Positions 42,616-51,168 of a stretch of DNA of 64,000 bases are shown piece after piece (position 1 is the stretch's first letter; every line of letters starts with the position of its first letter). This stretch comes from Ruminococcaceae bacterium D5. Lineage in GTDB: Bacteria > Bacillota > Clostridia > Oscillospirales > Ruminococcaceae. Location: positions 23,139-87,138 of the forward strand of contig FORK01000015.1 of assembly GCA_900113995.1 (NCBI GenBank). The letters run 5' to 3'. The notes under the pieces are model-generated. The model ran no database searches, was not told the origin of the DNA, and worked only from the letters and a program-made list of their open reading frames with translations. The position numbers and the translations under genes were made by a program.

Positions 42616-43212
42616 ATGGCATATCAGGTCACATCCCTTTCCCGTTTGGCCGAGCAGTTCGCCCGTCTTCCCAATGTCGGACGAAAAACCGCCCAGCGGT
42701 ATGCCTTCTATGTGCTGAGCCAGCCGCCTGAATTCGCGCGCGCCTTTGCCGAGGCGCTGCTCGATTCGAGCGGCAGCATCAAGCGCTGTTCGGTCTGCCA
42801 GAACCTTTCGGATGAACCGGTCTGCTCCATCTGCCAGAACCAGGCGCGCGACCGTTCTATTATCTGCGTGGTGGCGGACCCGCGCGACGTCATCGCCTTT
42901 GAACGCCTGCGGGAATACAACGGACTTTATCATGTGCTGCATGGTCTGATTTCCCCGATGGAGGGCGTCGGTCCGGAACAGCTCACCGTCAAGGAGCTGC
43001 TCTCCCGCCTGACCGGCGAGGTAAAAGAGGTAGTCATGGCCACCAATCCCACCGTTGAGGGAGAGGCAACTGCCATGTACCTCTCACGCCTGATCAAGCC
43101 GATGGGGCTAAAAGTTTCACGGCTGGCATACGGGCTGCCCGCGGGGGGCAATCTGGAATATGCCGACGATATTACCCTCTGCCGCGCCCTCGAGGGACGC
43201 AACGAGATGTAG
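42616..43212 (+). CDS. recR: recombination mediator RecR
   Basis: A 198-residue RecR of the RecFOR pathway. Seen: 'SLSRLAEQFARLPNVGRKTAQRYAFYVL' helix-hairpin-helix start, the zinc finger 'CSVCQNLSDEPVCSICQN' (residues about 57-74), and Toprim 'IICVVADPRDVIAFER' through 'VMATNPTVEGEATAMYL' and 'LAYGLPAGGNLEYADDITLCRALEGR'. It starts 5 bp after ybaB with no strong ribosome site, so it is translationally coupled. Confidence 0.97.
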   Translation: MAYQVTSLSRLAEQFARLPNVGRKTAQRYAFYVLSQPPEFARAFAEALLDSSGSIKRCSVCQNLSDEPVCSICQNQARDRSIICVVADPRDVIAFERLREYNGLYHVLHGLISPMEGVGPEQLTVKELLSRLTGEVKEVVMATNPTVEGEATAMYLSRLIKPMGLKVSRLAYGLPAGGNLEYADDITLCRALEGRNEM

Positions 43213-43301
43213 GACGGCGTCCCGGTGCATCCTTCCATTGACTTTGAGAACCGGGAATGCTATGATAGGAAAACAGCACCGCGGGCAAGGAGGTGTCGGA
43301 G

Positions 43302-43769
43302 ATGGCACAAAAAAAAGAAACCAGAACCATTGCGCTCAACCGCCAGGTCCGGCACGAATATTTTGTTGATGAATCGTTTGAAACGGGCATCGAGCTTTCC
43401 GGCACCGAGGTCAAAAGCCTGCGGGCCGGCACCGTCAATCTCAAGGACAGCTGGGTCGATATCAGCTCGGGCGAGCTGATCGTCCGGCAGATGCACATCA
43501 GTCCCTATGAAAAGGGGAACATTTTCAACAAGGACCCCCTGCGTCCGCGCAGGCTGCTGATGCACCGACGCGAAATTAACCGCCTCTACGGGCTGGTCCG
43601 CCAGCAAAGCTATACCCTGATTCCGCTTTCCCTTTATTTCAAGGGATCGCTGGTCAAGATGCAGCTTGGTCTCTGCCGGGGTAAAAAGCTCTACGACAAG
43701 CGGGAGGATCAGGCGCGGCGCGACGCAAAACGCGAAATCGATCGGGCGCTCAAGGAGCGGCAGCGGTAA
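43302..43769 (+). CDS. smpB: SsrA-binding protein SmpB
   Basis: A 155-residue SmpB, partner of tmRNA in rescuing stalled ribosomes. Seen: '[31 protein letters not shown]' (about 12-42), '[13 protein letters not shown]', '[25 protein letters not shown]', and the basic tail '[24 protein letters not shown]' that enters the mRNA channel. AAGGAGG precedes ATG 43302. It lies about 230 bp from the tmRNA gene itself. Confidence 0.97.
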   Translation: MAQKKETRTIALNRQVRHEYFVDESFETGIELSGTEVKSLRAGTVNLKDSWVDISSGELIVRQMHISPYEKGNIFNKDPLRPRRLLMHRREINRLYGLVRQQSYTLIPLSLYFKGSLVKMQLGLCRGKKLYDKREDQARRDAKREIDRALKERQR

Positions 43770-43783
43770 GGAAGGAAGCCTTC

Positions 43784-43984
43784 ATGAACTGGACCTGTCC
43801 CAAATGCGGCTCGGCGGAATGCAGCACCGGTCAATTTCAGGCAACCGGCGGAAATTTCGCAAAATTTTTTGGCGTTCAGAATAAGCGCTTTACCATCATC
43901 ACCTGCGGCAAATGCCGTTTTACCGAGCTCTATCAGGCTGATGTCAGTGAGCTCGAAAATATCTTTGATTTTCTCCTCGGATGA
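43784..43984 (+). CDS. zinc-ribbon domain protein
   Basis: A 66-residue protein with a four-Cys zinc ribbon: 'CPKCGSAEC' (residues about 5-13) and 'TCGKCRFTELYQ' (about 41-52). 'GGNFAKFFGVQNKRF' lies between the knuckles. It matches small nucleic-acid-binding zinc-ribbon proteins seen widely in Firmicutes, with no assigned function. It begins 14 bp after smpB and ends just before tmRNA, so it is probably in one transcript with smpB. Confidence 0.88.
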   Translation: MNWTCPKCGSAECSTGQFQATGGNFAKFFGVQNKRFTIITCGKCRFTELYQADVSELENIFDFLLG

Positions 43985-43999
43985 ACACACTCTCATTAT

Positions 44000-44346
44000 G
44001 GGGGCGTAAAGGTTTCGACGGGGGTTGTGAAGCAGAAATAGCGGGCAGAGGGCGGGACCTCTATAATCCCCGAACTTTTAAAAGTAAACGAGAACGACAG
44101 TTACGTTTACGCGGCCTAATTAGGCCGCCGTCCTGCCCCGGAGCACCACGGCCGGGAACAGGGCGTCGATTAGTGGTCAATTTCAGCGAGAAGGCTCCCC
44201 GCATCGCTGAAACATAAGGGGATACCGACGCTGTGAGCCTGTTTATCGGCGCACAGCCGGGGGAATCTTCAGTAGATAAACTGAGCTCGGAGAAGTTTCT
44301 GTGAATCGGCTTTCGGACAGGGGTTCAATTCCCCTCGCCTCCACCA
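44000..44346 (+). ncRNA. ssrA: transfer-messenger RNA (tmRNA)
   Basis: A 5' end GGGGGCGTAAAGGTTTCGACGGGG and a 3' TTCAATTCCCC...CTCCACCA form the tRNA-Ala-like domain with encoded CCA. The tag frame reads GTA at 44084 as resume codon, then AAC GAG AAC GAC AGT TAC GTT TAC GCG GCC and TAA at 44117, that is (V)NENDSYVYAA, ending in the usual hydrophobic-Ala-Ala degron. The 3' end directly borders a mobile-element remnant, as tmRNA genes often serve as attachment sites. Confidence 0.97.
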
Positions 44347-44393
44347 AAAGCACCGCATCAGAATCATATTTTTGATGCGGTGCTTTTCTTTTA
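44347..44393 (+). terminator. terminator of tmRNA
   Basis: AAAAGCACCGCATCA pairs with TGATGCGGTGCTTTT, followed by CTTTT. Confidence 0.9.
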
Positions 44394-44447
44394 AAACCCA
44401 CTTTCAAACCCATATTGGCACAATAGGCAAATACAGCTGCATAATAA

Positions 44448-44476
44448 AAAGCGGGAGCTTTCGCCCCCGCTTTTCC
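44448..44476 (-). terminator. terminator of the polyvalent protein gene
   Basis: AAAAGCGGGAG and CCCCCGCTTTT flank TTTCG, just after the minus-strand stop at 44479. Confidence 0.8.
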
Positions 44477-44478
44477 CA

Positions 44479-46911
44479 TTACTGATACGGATTATTTTTC
44501 CACTTGGAGTTGAACGACTGCCACATTGCGCTTTTCTGTTTCCGCGAAAGCCCGCTTGCATCAATCGCCTTTTTCGCCTCCTCCTGCGAAACGCTGCCGT
44601 TCCCGTCGGTGTCGGCCTGCGCCCGGACAGTCAGATACTGCCCATAGGTCAGATTTGCTTTGGTGCAGATTTCAATCGCCTTATCCATGCCTTTATCCGC
44701 ATATTCCGGTGCGATTCTGCGCTTGGCAATCTCCCCGGCGTACTGGTAAAGCTCACCGATCATTTTAGCTTTTTCCTCGTCCCCCATCTTTTTGTAAGCG
44801 GAAGAAGAAATCATCTGGTTGATCAGCTCATATGAAGTCGTGCCCCGCACCCTCATATAAGCGGTGTATTCCGCCGCGCTCATGTCGTACCGGGGCAGGC
44901 TGCCTTTCGCATTGAAATACTTGTTCGGACTGGTATTGGGGATCACCGAGCTTTCCCCGGTCTTTTTATAAAGCCGAAGAATCTCCTTGTCTACCGGAGT
45001 TTCTTTGTTGTGCGACAGATAGCCCGGCGATACCAGATTCTCTGCGATCCGTTCACCCAGCCCCTCCTTCTGCTCCCGGCCCCAGACATCCAGCTTCGGT
45101 TCCAGTCCTTTCGACATGCCCGGCACCTTCTGCCGGATTGTGGAGTTATACGCAACCGTCCAGTCAGACGGAACCAGCGCCGTCTTGTCCTTATAGTAGG
45201 CATTGCGCTGCGTCCCGTCAATAATCCGGTTGATCTTTCCTCCCAGCGTCGGCACCGCCTGCCCGAAGTAGCTTCCGACGGCGTCTCCAAAGACATTGAC
45301 CAGCTTCTCGCCGCCGCTTCGTCCGTAGGATGCCGCGTCGATTGCATCCTCTAATGAAGAAAGCATTGACATTTCCACCATTGGCGATGGGAGCGTTTTC
45401 ATCGCTTCATAGAGGTCTTTGAAACTCGCGGCCTCGCCCTGCTTGAGCTTCCACAGCTCCGCGCCGACAAACAGGGGCATTGAGGAAGGAGCCAGCCAGT
45501 CGATGGTGTAGCTCTTATCCCCGATCTGTAGGGAATACTGCTGATACCCGCTCACCTGCTTCCTGTAGGCTCTGGCTTTGTCGTCGTCGTCACCGGCTCC
45601 ATTGAGCAGCCCCTGCGACGCCAGATAGGCCCCAAGGGCCACAATCGCAGTGCCGGAAAGGCCGGAAGCAAACTGGTCAATCGCATGTGCGGCATCCACT
45701 TTCCCGGATTTCACCCCATAGGTCATATCATACAGGCCCTTTACCAGTCCCGCTGGACTGTAGGAAAGACCCCGCTTGGCTACATTGATCGGAGTTTTCT
45801 TAAAAGGAAGCAAACCTTCCGTAACTACGCTCGTTGCTGCGTTTATCCGGGAAAACCTGCTGATCGCGTCCGCGGCAGCCGAAGCGTCGCGGTAGGTTGC
45901 CCGCCACGCTTCCTCGGCGGCCCAACTCTCGGCCTGTTTTCGGATTTCCGCCTGACGGGCGCCGTCCTGCGCGGCATAATCATTGGCCTTGAGCACCTGC
46001 GCGTAGGCCCGCTCATACGACCGGCGCAGGAACACAAGATCCTCCGCTTCCAGCGCGCCGCCGTTTTTCCGGCGGATTGCTTCCAGCACCCCGTTTTGGA
46101 AGATTCGCATGTTGTCCCGGATTTCATTGGAGGGGTTATATTTCCCCGAGGACATCAGCATCCGCCGGTTTTCCTCAAAGCTCTCCCGTCCCTGCGCCAG
46201 ATAGCCCTTGTCCGTTTGGCTCCCGGTCAGAAACGCCGCCGTCGGGTCCCCCTTATAGCGCGGCATCAGTGCTCGTTCCATCGGGATTTTGATCGCATCC
46301 TTGAGCGCAATCGCAGGCCGGAAGAACAGGTTGCCGAAGATATTGCGAATGTGTGTCGTCGGGTTGACCAGCATTGCCATATAGCGCCATGCGTTCCACT
46401 TGTCCGCCCAGTTGGAAGGAACCTGCTTCCCGATCTCAGCATAGGCACGCGTCATCGCTTCATCAAGGCCCTTCTGCGTTTTCTGGCTCAGGATATCGTC
46501 GACCACAGATTGCGGAATAGAAATTTTCCCTTCAAGCTGATTGATCCGCTTTTTCATTTCTTCCAAAGCGCGCCGCTTCTGTCTGGTGTCTTCGAATTGT
46601 TCAACTGCCTCGCGATAACGCTGTTTAGCTGCTTCTGTCTTCTCGTTGATCGCCTGTATGTTCCACCAGTCAGAATATTCCCGGCGATTAAGCGACTCGG
46701 TTCTGTTTTTCACAGATGCTAGACGTTTTTGTGCCTGCTTTAAGATTTCTCGCGTGACCTCATAATCCTCAGCGGCCTTTTGATACGAGCTTTCCGCCTC
46801 CGCAAGCTGTTTCCAAAGCTCGCCCAATTTAGGCTCTAGTTCGTTTGCGAGATTGGTCGTTGTTGCATTTCTATTATTATATGATTTGATTCTTTTTTTC
46901 AACCAATGCAT
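44479..46911 (-). CDS. C-terminal part of a phage-type large polyvalent protein (LPD38-like, EF-hand)
   Basis: An 810-residue frame. It begins with a long coiled coil (about residues 15-150), then 'WADKWNAWRYMAMLVNPTTHIRNIFGNLFFRPAIALKD' (about 188-225), a signature I associate with the large polyvalent protein domain LPD38. Hydrophobic stretches ('GTAIVALGAYLASQGLL') and 'GGEKLVNVFGDAVGSYFGQAVPTLGGKINRIIDGTQRNAYYKDK' follow, then an EF-hand 'DTDGNGSVSQEEA' near residue 770. Such proteins are injected with phage or conjugative DNA. It overlaps the next gene by 35 bp in another frame, so it is very likely the continuation of that gene after a frameshift in an A7 run near 46886; the ATG at 46911 is probably not native. 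Confidence 0.75.
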   Translation of the reverse strand: MHWLKKRIKSYNNRNATTTNLANELEPKLGELWKQLAEAESSYQKAAEDYEVTREILKQAQKRLASVKNRTESLNRREYSDWWNIQAINEKTEAAKQRYREAVEQFEDTRQKRRALEEMKKRINQLEGKISIPQSVVDDILSQKTQKGLDEAMTRAYAEIGKQVPSNWADKWNAWRYMAMLVNPTTHIRNIFGNLFFRPAIALKDAIKIPMERALMPRYKGDPTAAFLTGSQTDKGYLAQGRESFEENRRMLMSSGKYNPSNEIRDNMRIFQNGVLEAIRRKNGGALEAEDLVFLRRSYERAYAQVLKANDYAAQDGARQAEIRKQAESWAAEEAWRATYRDASAAADAISRFSRINAATSVVTEGLLPFKKTPINVAKRGLSYSPAGLVKGLYDMTYGVKSGKVDAAHAIDQFASGLSGTAIVALGAYLASQGLLNGAGDDDDKARAYRKQVSGYQQYSLQIGDKSYTIDWLAPSSMPLFVGAELWKLKQGEAASFKDLYEAMKTLPSPMVEMSMLSSLEDAIDAASYGRSGGEKLVNVFGDAVGSYFGQAVPTLGGKINRIIDGTQRNAYYKDKTALVPSDWTVAYNSTIRQKVPGMSKGLEPKLDVWGREQKEGLGERIAENLVSPGYLSHNKETPVDKEILRLYKKTGESSVIPNTSPNKYFNAKGSLPRYDMSAAEYTAYMRVRGTTSYELINQMISSSAYKKMGDEEKAKMIGELYQYAGEIAKRRIAPEYADKGMDKAIEICTKANLTYGQYLTVRAQADTDGNGSVSQEEAKKAIDASGLSRKQKSAMWQSFNSKWKNNPYQ

Positions 46912-49546
46912 ATCCTTGTGCCACCAGAGGACTTGAGGTAAAAAAATAACCCAATTTGGCGCTTTCCGCTCTGGTCAGGTTTCCCTTTCTGTCCGGAGAA
47001 AACGAATTAAAAAGTTCTCCTGTACCGTGGTAAACTACTTTGGGAGAACCGTCTGAATTATAAAGTTCCCTGACATTCCCAGAATAAAAGTCTTTGAAGC
47101 GAGGGCTTTCTGTCCCCATCTCTTTCCACATCCGCATTGCTTCCTGGTCACGTTCAGAAACTAATGGCCGGGAATATTTTCTCCCCTCCTGCATAGAATG
47201 GGGATTGACACCCGGTTCCGTTTGTGGTACTGTGGGGTCAGGAGAGGTGCTTCTATCGTAGTGCGTTGCGCTCGGCGCGGCCATACTACTGGGAAGCGCC
47301 TCTTTTATTGTTGTTGGCTGGATATCAACGATATCGTAAAATATTTCCCTGTTATCTGGCAAAACTCCTGTGATTATTTTTGCTAAATAATCATGCTCAC
47401 CGATCCGAAAGCGGGCGTCCCCGCGGTTAAAACTTTGAATTCTATCTTTGCGCAAATGAAGCGGATCCTCATTTCTCACGTTTTGGGCCGAGGATACAAT
47501 TTCATCCAGATTAGCCGCTGCCTTGAACTTGTCTGCATAAACAGCAGCGTCTTTTTTCTTTAATTTTTGGGTGTAACGTGAACGGGTAAATTCGTTTTTT
47601 CCTGGTCCTGTGATGCCAATAGTCCAACCGTCCATATCAATGCCGTTTGGAAAGCGCGTAGACAGTTCCCGCTTTACAGTAGAAATCCAATCTTTCTGAG
47701 GGACACGATCCAGAATGTTTTCTTTGATTTCCACATATGGCTTTCCGTCCGCGTCAAGCATAACCGAATGCCGCACGCTGCCCTGTCCCTGCGCCCCCGC
47801 GTCCGCCCTTCTCAGAACTTCTTTCCACGCCTTGGTCGCGTCGGCAACCTCATTGAAGGTATAACGCCTGAATATCGCGTCATGCTCGTCGGTGGTCAGG
47901 CCCTGCAATGAAAGCCGCGCCTGATGCAGTATCTCGTCGAGCCAGTCGAGCAGCTTCTGCGCCAGATTCCGGTTGATTCCGGCCAGCCGTTCAAACTCGT
48001 CGATGTTGGTCACAAGGCTTTGGGCATAGTGCGCCACCATCTCGTCGGCCAGAGCGTCAGGCGAAAGCTCGCCGTATGCGTCGCGGATTCTGGATGCCAG
48101 AGAATCATATTCCCCGGTCCTGCGAAGTTGTTCCTCCGCCAGCTGGGCAAAGGCGAGATAATCCGCAGAGCCTGCCTCTTTCAGCCGGTGGGTGATCTCG
48201 TGCGAAAACACCTGCCCCAGCGGGTCCCTGGAATCCGCGTTCAGGTGAATAGTGCGGGTCTGCGAATCGTAATAGCCGTTTTCCCCATTGCCATGCGCGT
48301 CAACAATGATATTAACCCCCAGCTTTTCCCCCAGCCTGTCGAAGACGCGCTGTGTCCGGCGGGCGACCCGAATCCTGCCCTGCGCGTCCATCATTGCCTG
48401 CACGTCGGGGTTGGTGGAACGCAGGCCCGGCTGCCTGGAATTTTCCGCCCCGGAACCGGGTATACTGGTATTGACACCCTCTGCCCGTTGTGGTAGAGTG
48501 ATGTTGATAGGATCGGTCTTGGCTTCCATCTCGGGCAATTGTAGCCCGCTGACGGGAAGCCAACTCAGGTCCTGCGAACCATCAGGTGCGTTATCGGACG
48601 TACTCCCAACGGCGGTTGCCAGCGGGGCCTGCTGGTTCGCTTTTTCAATAAATGCGCTGACAACATGCACTTTATGAGCCTTACTGTCCGGTACGGCCTC
48701 GACAACATAATATGTTCCGTCCACACGCTTTTGGTAAACAACTTTTGGCGCACCTTTTCCGTCCCTACCGCTGAATGCTTTGCTTGCGGTGGGGTCTTTT
48801 CGTACACTGTCATAGTTTTCAAGCACATATCCTATTCGAGCAAGATCCCGAATATCTGCCATGCTGCGGTCGGCATTCCCGTTCAAACCATGCCGATTGT
48901 TTATATGAATGACAGACGCTGGATTTAAGCTGATTTCGAAACCAGACGGGTCAAATCCCAGTATATCATTCAATTCTGCACCGGCTCTTTCGCTTACCCG
49001 TCCGACCTGATAAGCTTTTCCCGTATTATCGCTGCCCTGTAGGATGCCTGTTGCATACGAAACTACGCCCGGATCAACGGCAGCCTGATACTCTGCGATC
49101 GTGCGCTGCATTTCCGGCGTGTGCCCCGCAGAACCCGCCTGTGCCGCGCTCTGCACCGCATTTGCATCCGTTCCCGCCTGCTGGGTAAATGCGCTTTCCT
49201 GCGCGGGCTGTGCCGCCTGTACGTCGGCGTTTCCGTTCCTTGCATAGCCGACAACGGCGCCGCCTGCGCCCATGATTCCGCCGGATAGCCCGCCGCCCAA
49301 AGCGGAAAGCATCATATCCTTGAGAGAGAATTCCGCGTTCGGGTCCTTTGCGGCAGCGTCCGCAATGTAGTTCGCCACATACGAAACCGCTTCCTCGGTC
49401 GCTTCGGTCCCCATCTGCTCGAGGATATTCCAGATTGCTTTCTTTCCCACCGGGGAAGAGGCGATTTTCAACAGATTGTCCAGAGGCAGCTTCTCGGTTG
49501 CCGCTTCGATCAGGCCAGCGACGGTTCCGCGCGCCAGCGCTTCCAT
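46877..49546 (-). CDS. large polyvalent protein fragment: EndoU-like nuclease, HExxH protease, LPD3, ADP-ribosyltransferase
   Basis: An 889-residue frame with several effector-type modules. About 205-305: 'SVIHINNRHG...DIRDLARIGYVLENYD...VYQKRVDGTYYVVEAVPDSK', a phage barnase-EndoU-like domain. About 445-455: 'SHEITHRLKE', a zinc protease HExxH. About 590-680: 'WTIGITGPGKNEFTRSRYTQKLKKKDAAVYADKF', LPD3-like. About 835-885: 'VVYHGTGELFNSFSPDRKGN.....LGYFFTSSP', an ADP-ribosyltransferase start. The modular pattern matches the polyvalent proteins of phages and conjugative elements. The N-terminus is cut: the frame continues upstream only to the citXG stop. It ends by a frameshift at 46880-46890. 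Confidence 0.75.
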   Translation of the reverse strand: MEALARGTVAGLIEAATEKLPLDNLLKIASSPVGKKAIWNILEQMGTEATEEAVSYVANYIADAAAKDPNAEFSLKDMMLSALGGGLSGGIMGAGGAVVGYARNGNADVQAAQPAQESAFTQQAGTDANAVQSAAQAGSAGHTPEMQRTIAEYQAAVDPGVVSYATGILQGSDNTGKAYQVGRVSERAGAELNDILGFDPSGFEISLNPASVIHINNRHGLNGNADRSMADIRDLARIGYVLENYDSVRKDPTASKAFSGRDGKGAPKVVYQKRVDGTYYVVEAVPDSKAHKVHVVSAFIEKANQQAPLATAVGSTSDNAPDGSQDLSWLPVSGLQLPEMEAKTDPINITLPQRAEGVNTSIPGSGAENSRQPGLRSTNPDVQAMMDAQGRIRVARRTQRVFDRLGEKLGVNIIVDAHGNGENGYYDSQTRTIHLNADSRDPLGQVFSHEITHRLKEAGSADYLAFAQLAEEQLRRTGEYDSLASRIRDAYGELSPDALADEMVAHYAQSLVTNIDEFERLAGINRNLAQKLLDWLDEILHQARLSLQGLTTDEHDAIFRRYTFNEVADATKAWKEVLRRADAGAQGQGSVRHSVMLDADGKPYVEIKENILDRVPQKDWISTVKRELSTRFPNGIDMDGWTIGITGPGKNEFTRSRYTQKLKKKDAAVYADKFKAAANLDEIVSSAQNVRNEDPLHLRKDRIQSFNRGDARFRIGEHDYLAKIITGVLPDNREIFYDIVDIQPTTIKEALPSSMAAPSATHYDRSTSPDPTVPQTEPGVNPHSMQEGRKYSRPLVSERDQEAMRMWKEMGTESPRFKDFYSGNVRELYNSDGSPKVVYHGTGELFNSFSPDRKGNLTRAESAKLGYFFTSSPLVAQGYALVEKKNQII

Positions 49547-49570
49547 CGCGCCGCCGCCCGCCTGCGGGAG

Positions 49571-50968
49571 CTACTTCTCTCCGTTTGCAGTGTCCTGCGC
49601 TTCCTGCTCCAAAAAGTACAGCATAAATGTAATGGCCAGCAGATCGGCGCAGCCACCCGGGCTGATATTTTCCCGGATGAACCGTTGGTCGAGCACCCTG
49701 ATTTCATCAAGCTCCGGGAGCGGCTCCCGCGCCATTCTTTCCGCTGCCTCTTCCCGTACCGATTGAGCAGCTCGCAGGCCGCGCCGGGAAATCACGTTGG
49801 TATCCTCCACATGGCCAAGCAGGGTCAGAAGGGTCAGCGCCCCTGCGTCGTTGAGGCTTTTCCCCTCTGCCATAAACCGCCGCAGTGCGGGCAGGCCGTA
49901 ATGCCGGACCGATGGGAAACCGGAGGCTGCCTCCCCGCGGATTCCGGTGCTTCCCGTTTGGAGATAAAGACGTTCCCCGAAGGTGCGGGCATTTTGGGCG
50001 GTTACCCGATCCAGATCCTGCTTCACCGAAAGGGAGGTCATCTTTCCGCAGAGGGAAAGCAGAGTGCCGGTATCGCAGGGCAGCGCGTTCGCAAAGGAAT
50101 AGCCCAGAGCAGCACAAAGAATCCCTAGCGAAAAGATCAGTCCCTTGTGGGTATTTACGCCTTTGGTTGCGGCAAACATCGCATCCTCTGCAAGCATCCC
50201 CGGGTAGCGGATACAGCCAAAAAGCCGCTGGGGGCTGTCCTGCGCATGACGAACCCCCATCAGAAAGAGCTGCCGGAAATGGGGAATCAGCGCCGCCGAG
50301 CTGTCAATAAAATGGAACAGGTCCATGTCGTGGTGCGCGCCGCTGTTCGCCCTGTCCACCAGACCAGGCTTCGGGGTGGTGCTGACCTCGTAAAGCAGAC
50401 TTTTCCCGGCCATTGCCGCAATTTCGTCGGCTCGCTTCTCGGTGAAGTATTCCCGCATGATCCGATTGGTTTCATGCCAAAGGAGTTCCGGACTGTGGGC
50501 GCGGCTGCGGGCGCATTCGCGGGCCGGCCGGTCGCAGATCAGGCAGCGCCGTCGCGGAATGCCGAGGCCGGTGCGTGAGAGAATCTCCCCTTCAGGATTC
50601 AGCACATCGATGTCAAACAGCCTGCCCAGCCGTCCGCCGTCCTCCACCGCGCACATCAGCGCCTTGAGCCGGAGCGGATCACAATCCACAGCCCAAAGCG
50701 CTTCACATCCGGCGGGCTGGATGCAGGTTTTATAAAACTGAACCGCAACCCGGTTTCGTTCGAACTGCCGGGCGATGCTGCGGCAGCCCTCCTGAAAGCT
50801 CTGCTCCGCAAGCGCAAAGAGCTTGACCGGTCCTGCAATATTGAGGGTAAAGCTCACCAGCGCCGCCCCCGGAAACTGTTCCCGCGCCGTCCGCTGGCGC
50901 TCTGCCCGCTGCTCACGGGCATCCAGGATTTCTTCGAGTGAAACCGGACGGCCGGTTATCTCTGGCAT
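49571..50968 (-). CDS. citXG: CitX-CitG fusion: holo-citrate lyase synthase / triphosphoribosyl-dephospho-CoA synthase
   Basis: A 465-residue bifunctional protein. CitX part, about residues 1-165: 'GCRSIARQFERNRVAVQFYK', 'ALWAVDCDPLRLKALMCAVEDGGRLGRLFDIDVL', 'PRRRCLICDRPARECARSRAHS'. CitG part, about 180-460: 'LLYEVSTTPKPGLVDRANSGAHHDMD', 'GVNTHKGLIFSLGILCAA', 'DTNVISRRG'. CitG makes the 2'-(5''-triphosphoribosyl)-3'-dephospho-CoA prosthetic group, and CitX attaches it to CitD. ATG 50968 has GAGAGG; earlier ATGs are not conserved. Its stop borders the polyvalent protein fragment. Confidence 0.92.
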   Translation of the reverse strand: MPEITGRPVSLEEILDAREQRAERQRTAREQFPGAALVSFTLNIAGPVKLFALAEQSFQEGCRSIARQFERNRVAVQFYKTCIQPAGCEALWAVDCDPLRLKALMCAVEDGGRLGRLFDIDVLNPEGEILSRTGLGIPRRRCLICDRPARECARSRAHSPELLWHETNRIMREYFTEKRADEIAAMAGKSLLYEVSTTPKPGLVDRANSGAHHDMDLFHFIDSSAALIPHFRQLFLMGVRHAQDSPQRLFGCIRYPGMLAEDAMFAATKGVNTHKGLIFSLGILCAALGYSFANALPCDTGTLLSLCGKMTSLSVKQDLDRVTAQNARTFGERLYLQTGSTGIRGEAASGFPSVRHYGLPALRRFMAEGKSLNDAGALTLLTLLGHVEDTNVISRRGLRAAQSVREEAAERMAREPLPELDEIRVLDQRFIRENISPGGCADLLAITFMLYFLEQEAQDTANGEK

Positions 50969-51168
50969 GGGAATTCCTCTCTTCCGTTCCGCCGGGGCTG
51001 ACGCCCCGCTTGATCTTTCTCCGGTGCCGGCACAAGGCGCGGCGTGCATGCGAAGAAGTCCGTCATACCGAAGGCCGCAGAGGAACACCATGCCCCACCG
51101 GCATCCGGGCGCGGAGGGAGGCTTCTGCCGGACGGCGCTGCAGATCGGTCCGCGCAGGCGCCTTCCTT

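Noticed and set aside
44243..44479. Minus-strand open frame of 78 codons over the tmRNA 3' half
   Set aside because: It is antisense to tmRNA, and its 'ARGIEPLSE' stretch is the well-known false translation next to tRNA-like 3' ends.
44347..49570. Complete prophage
   Set aside because: No integrase, structural, lysis or replication genes; only one broken polyvalent protein gene remains.
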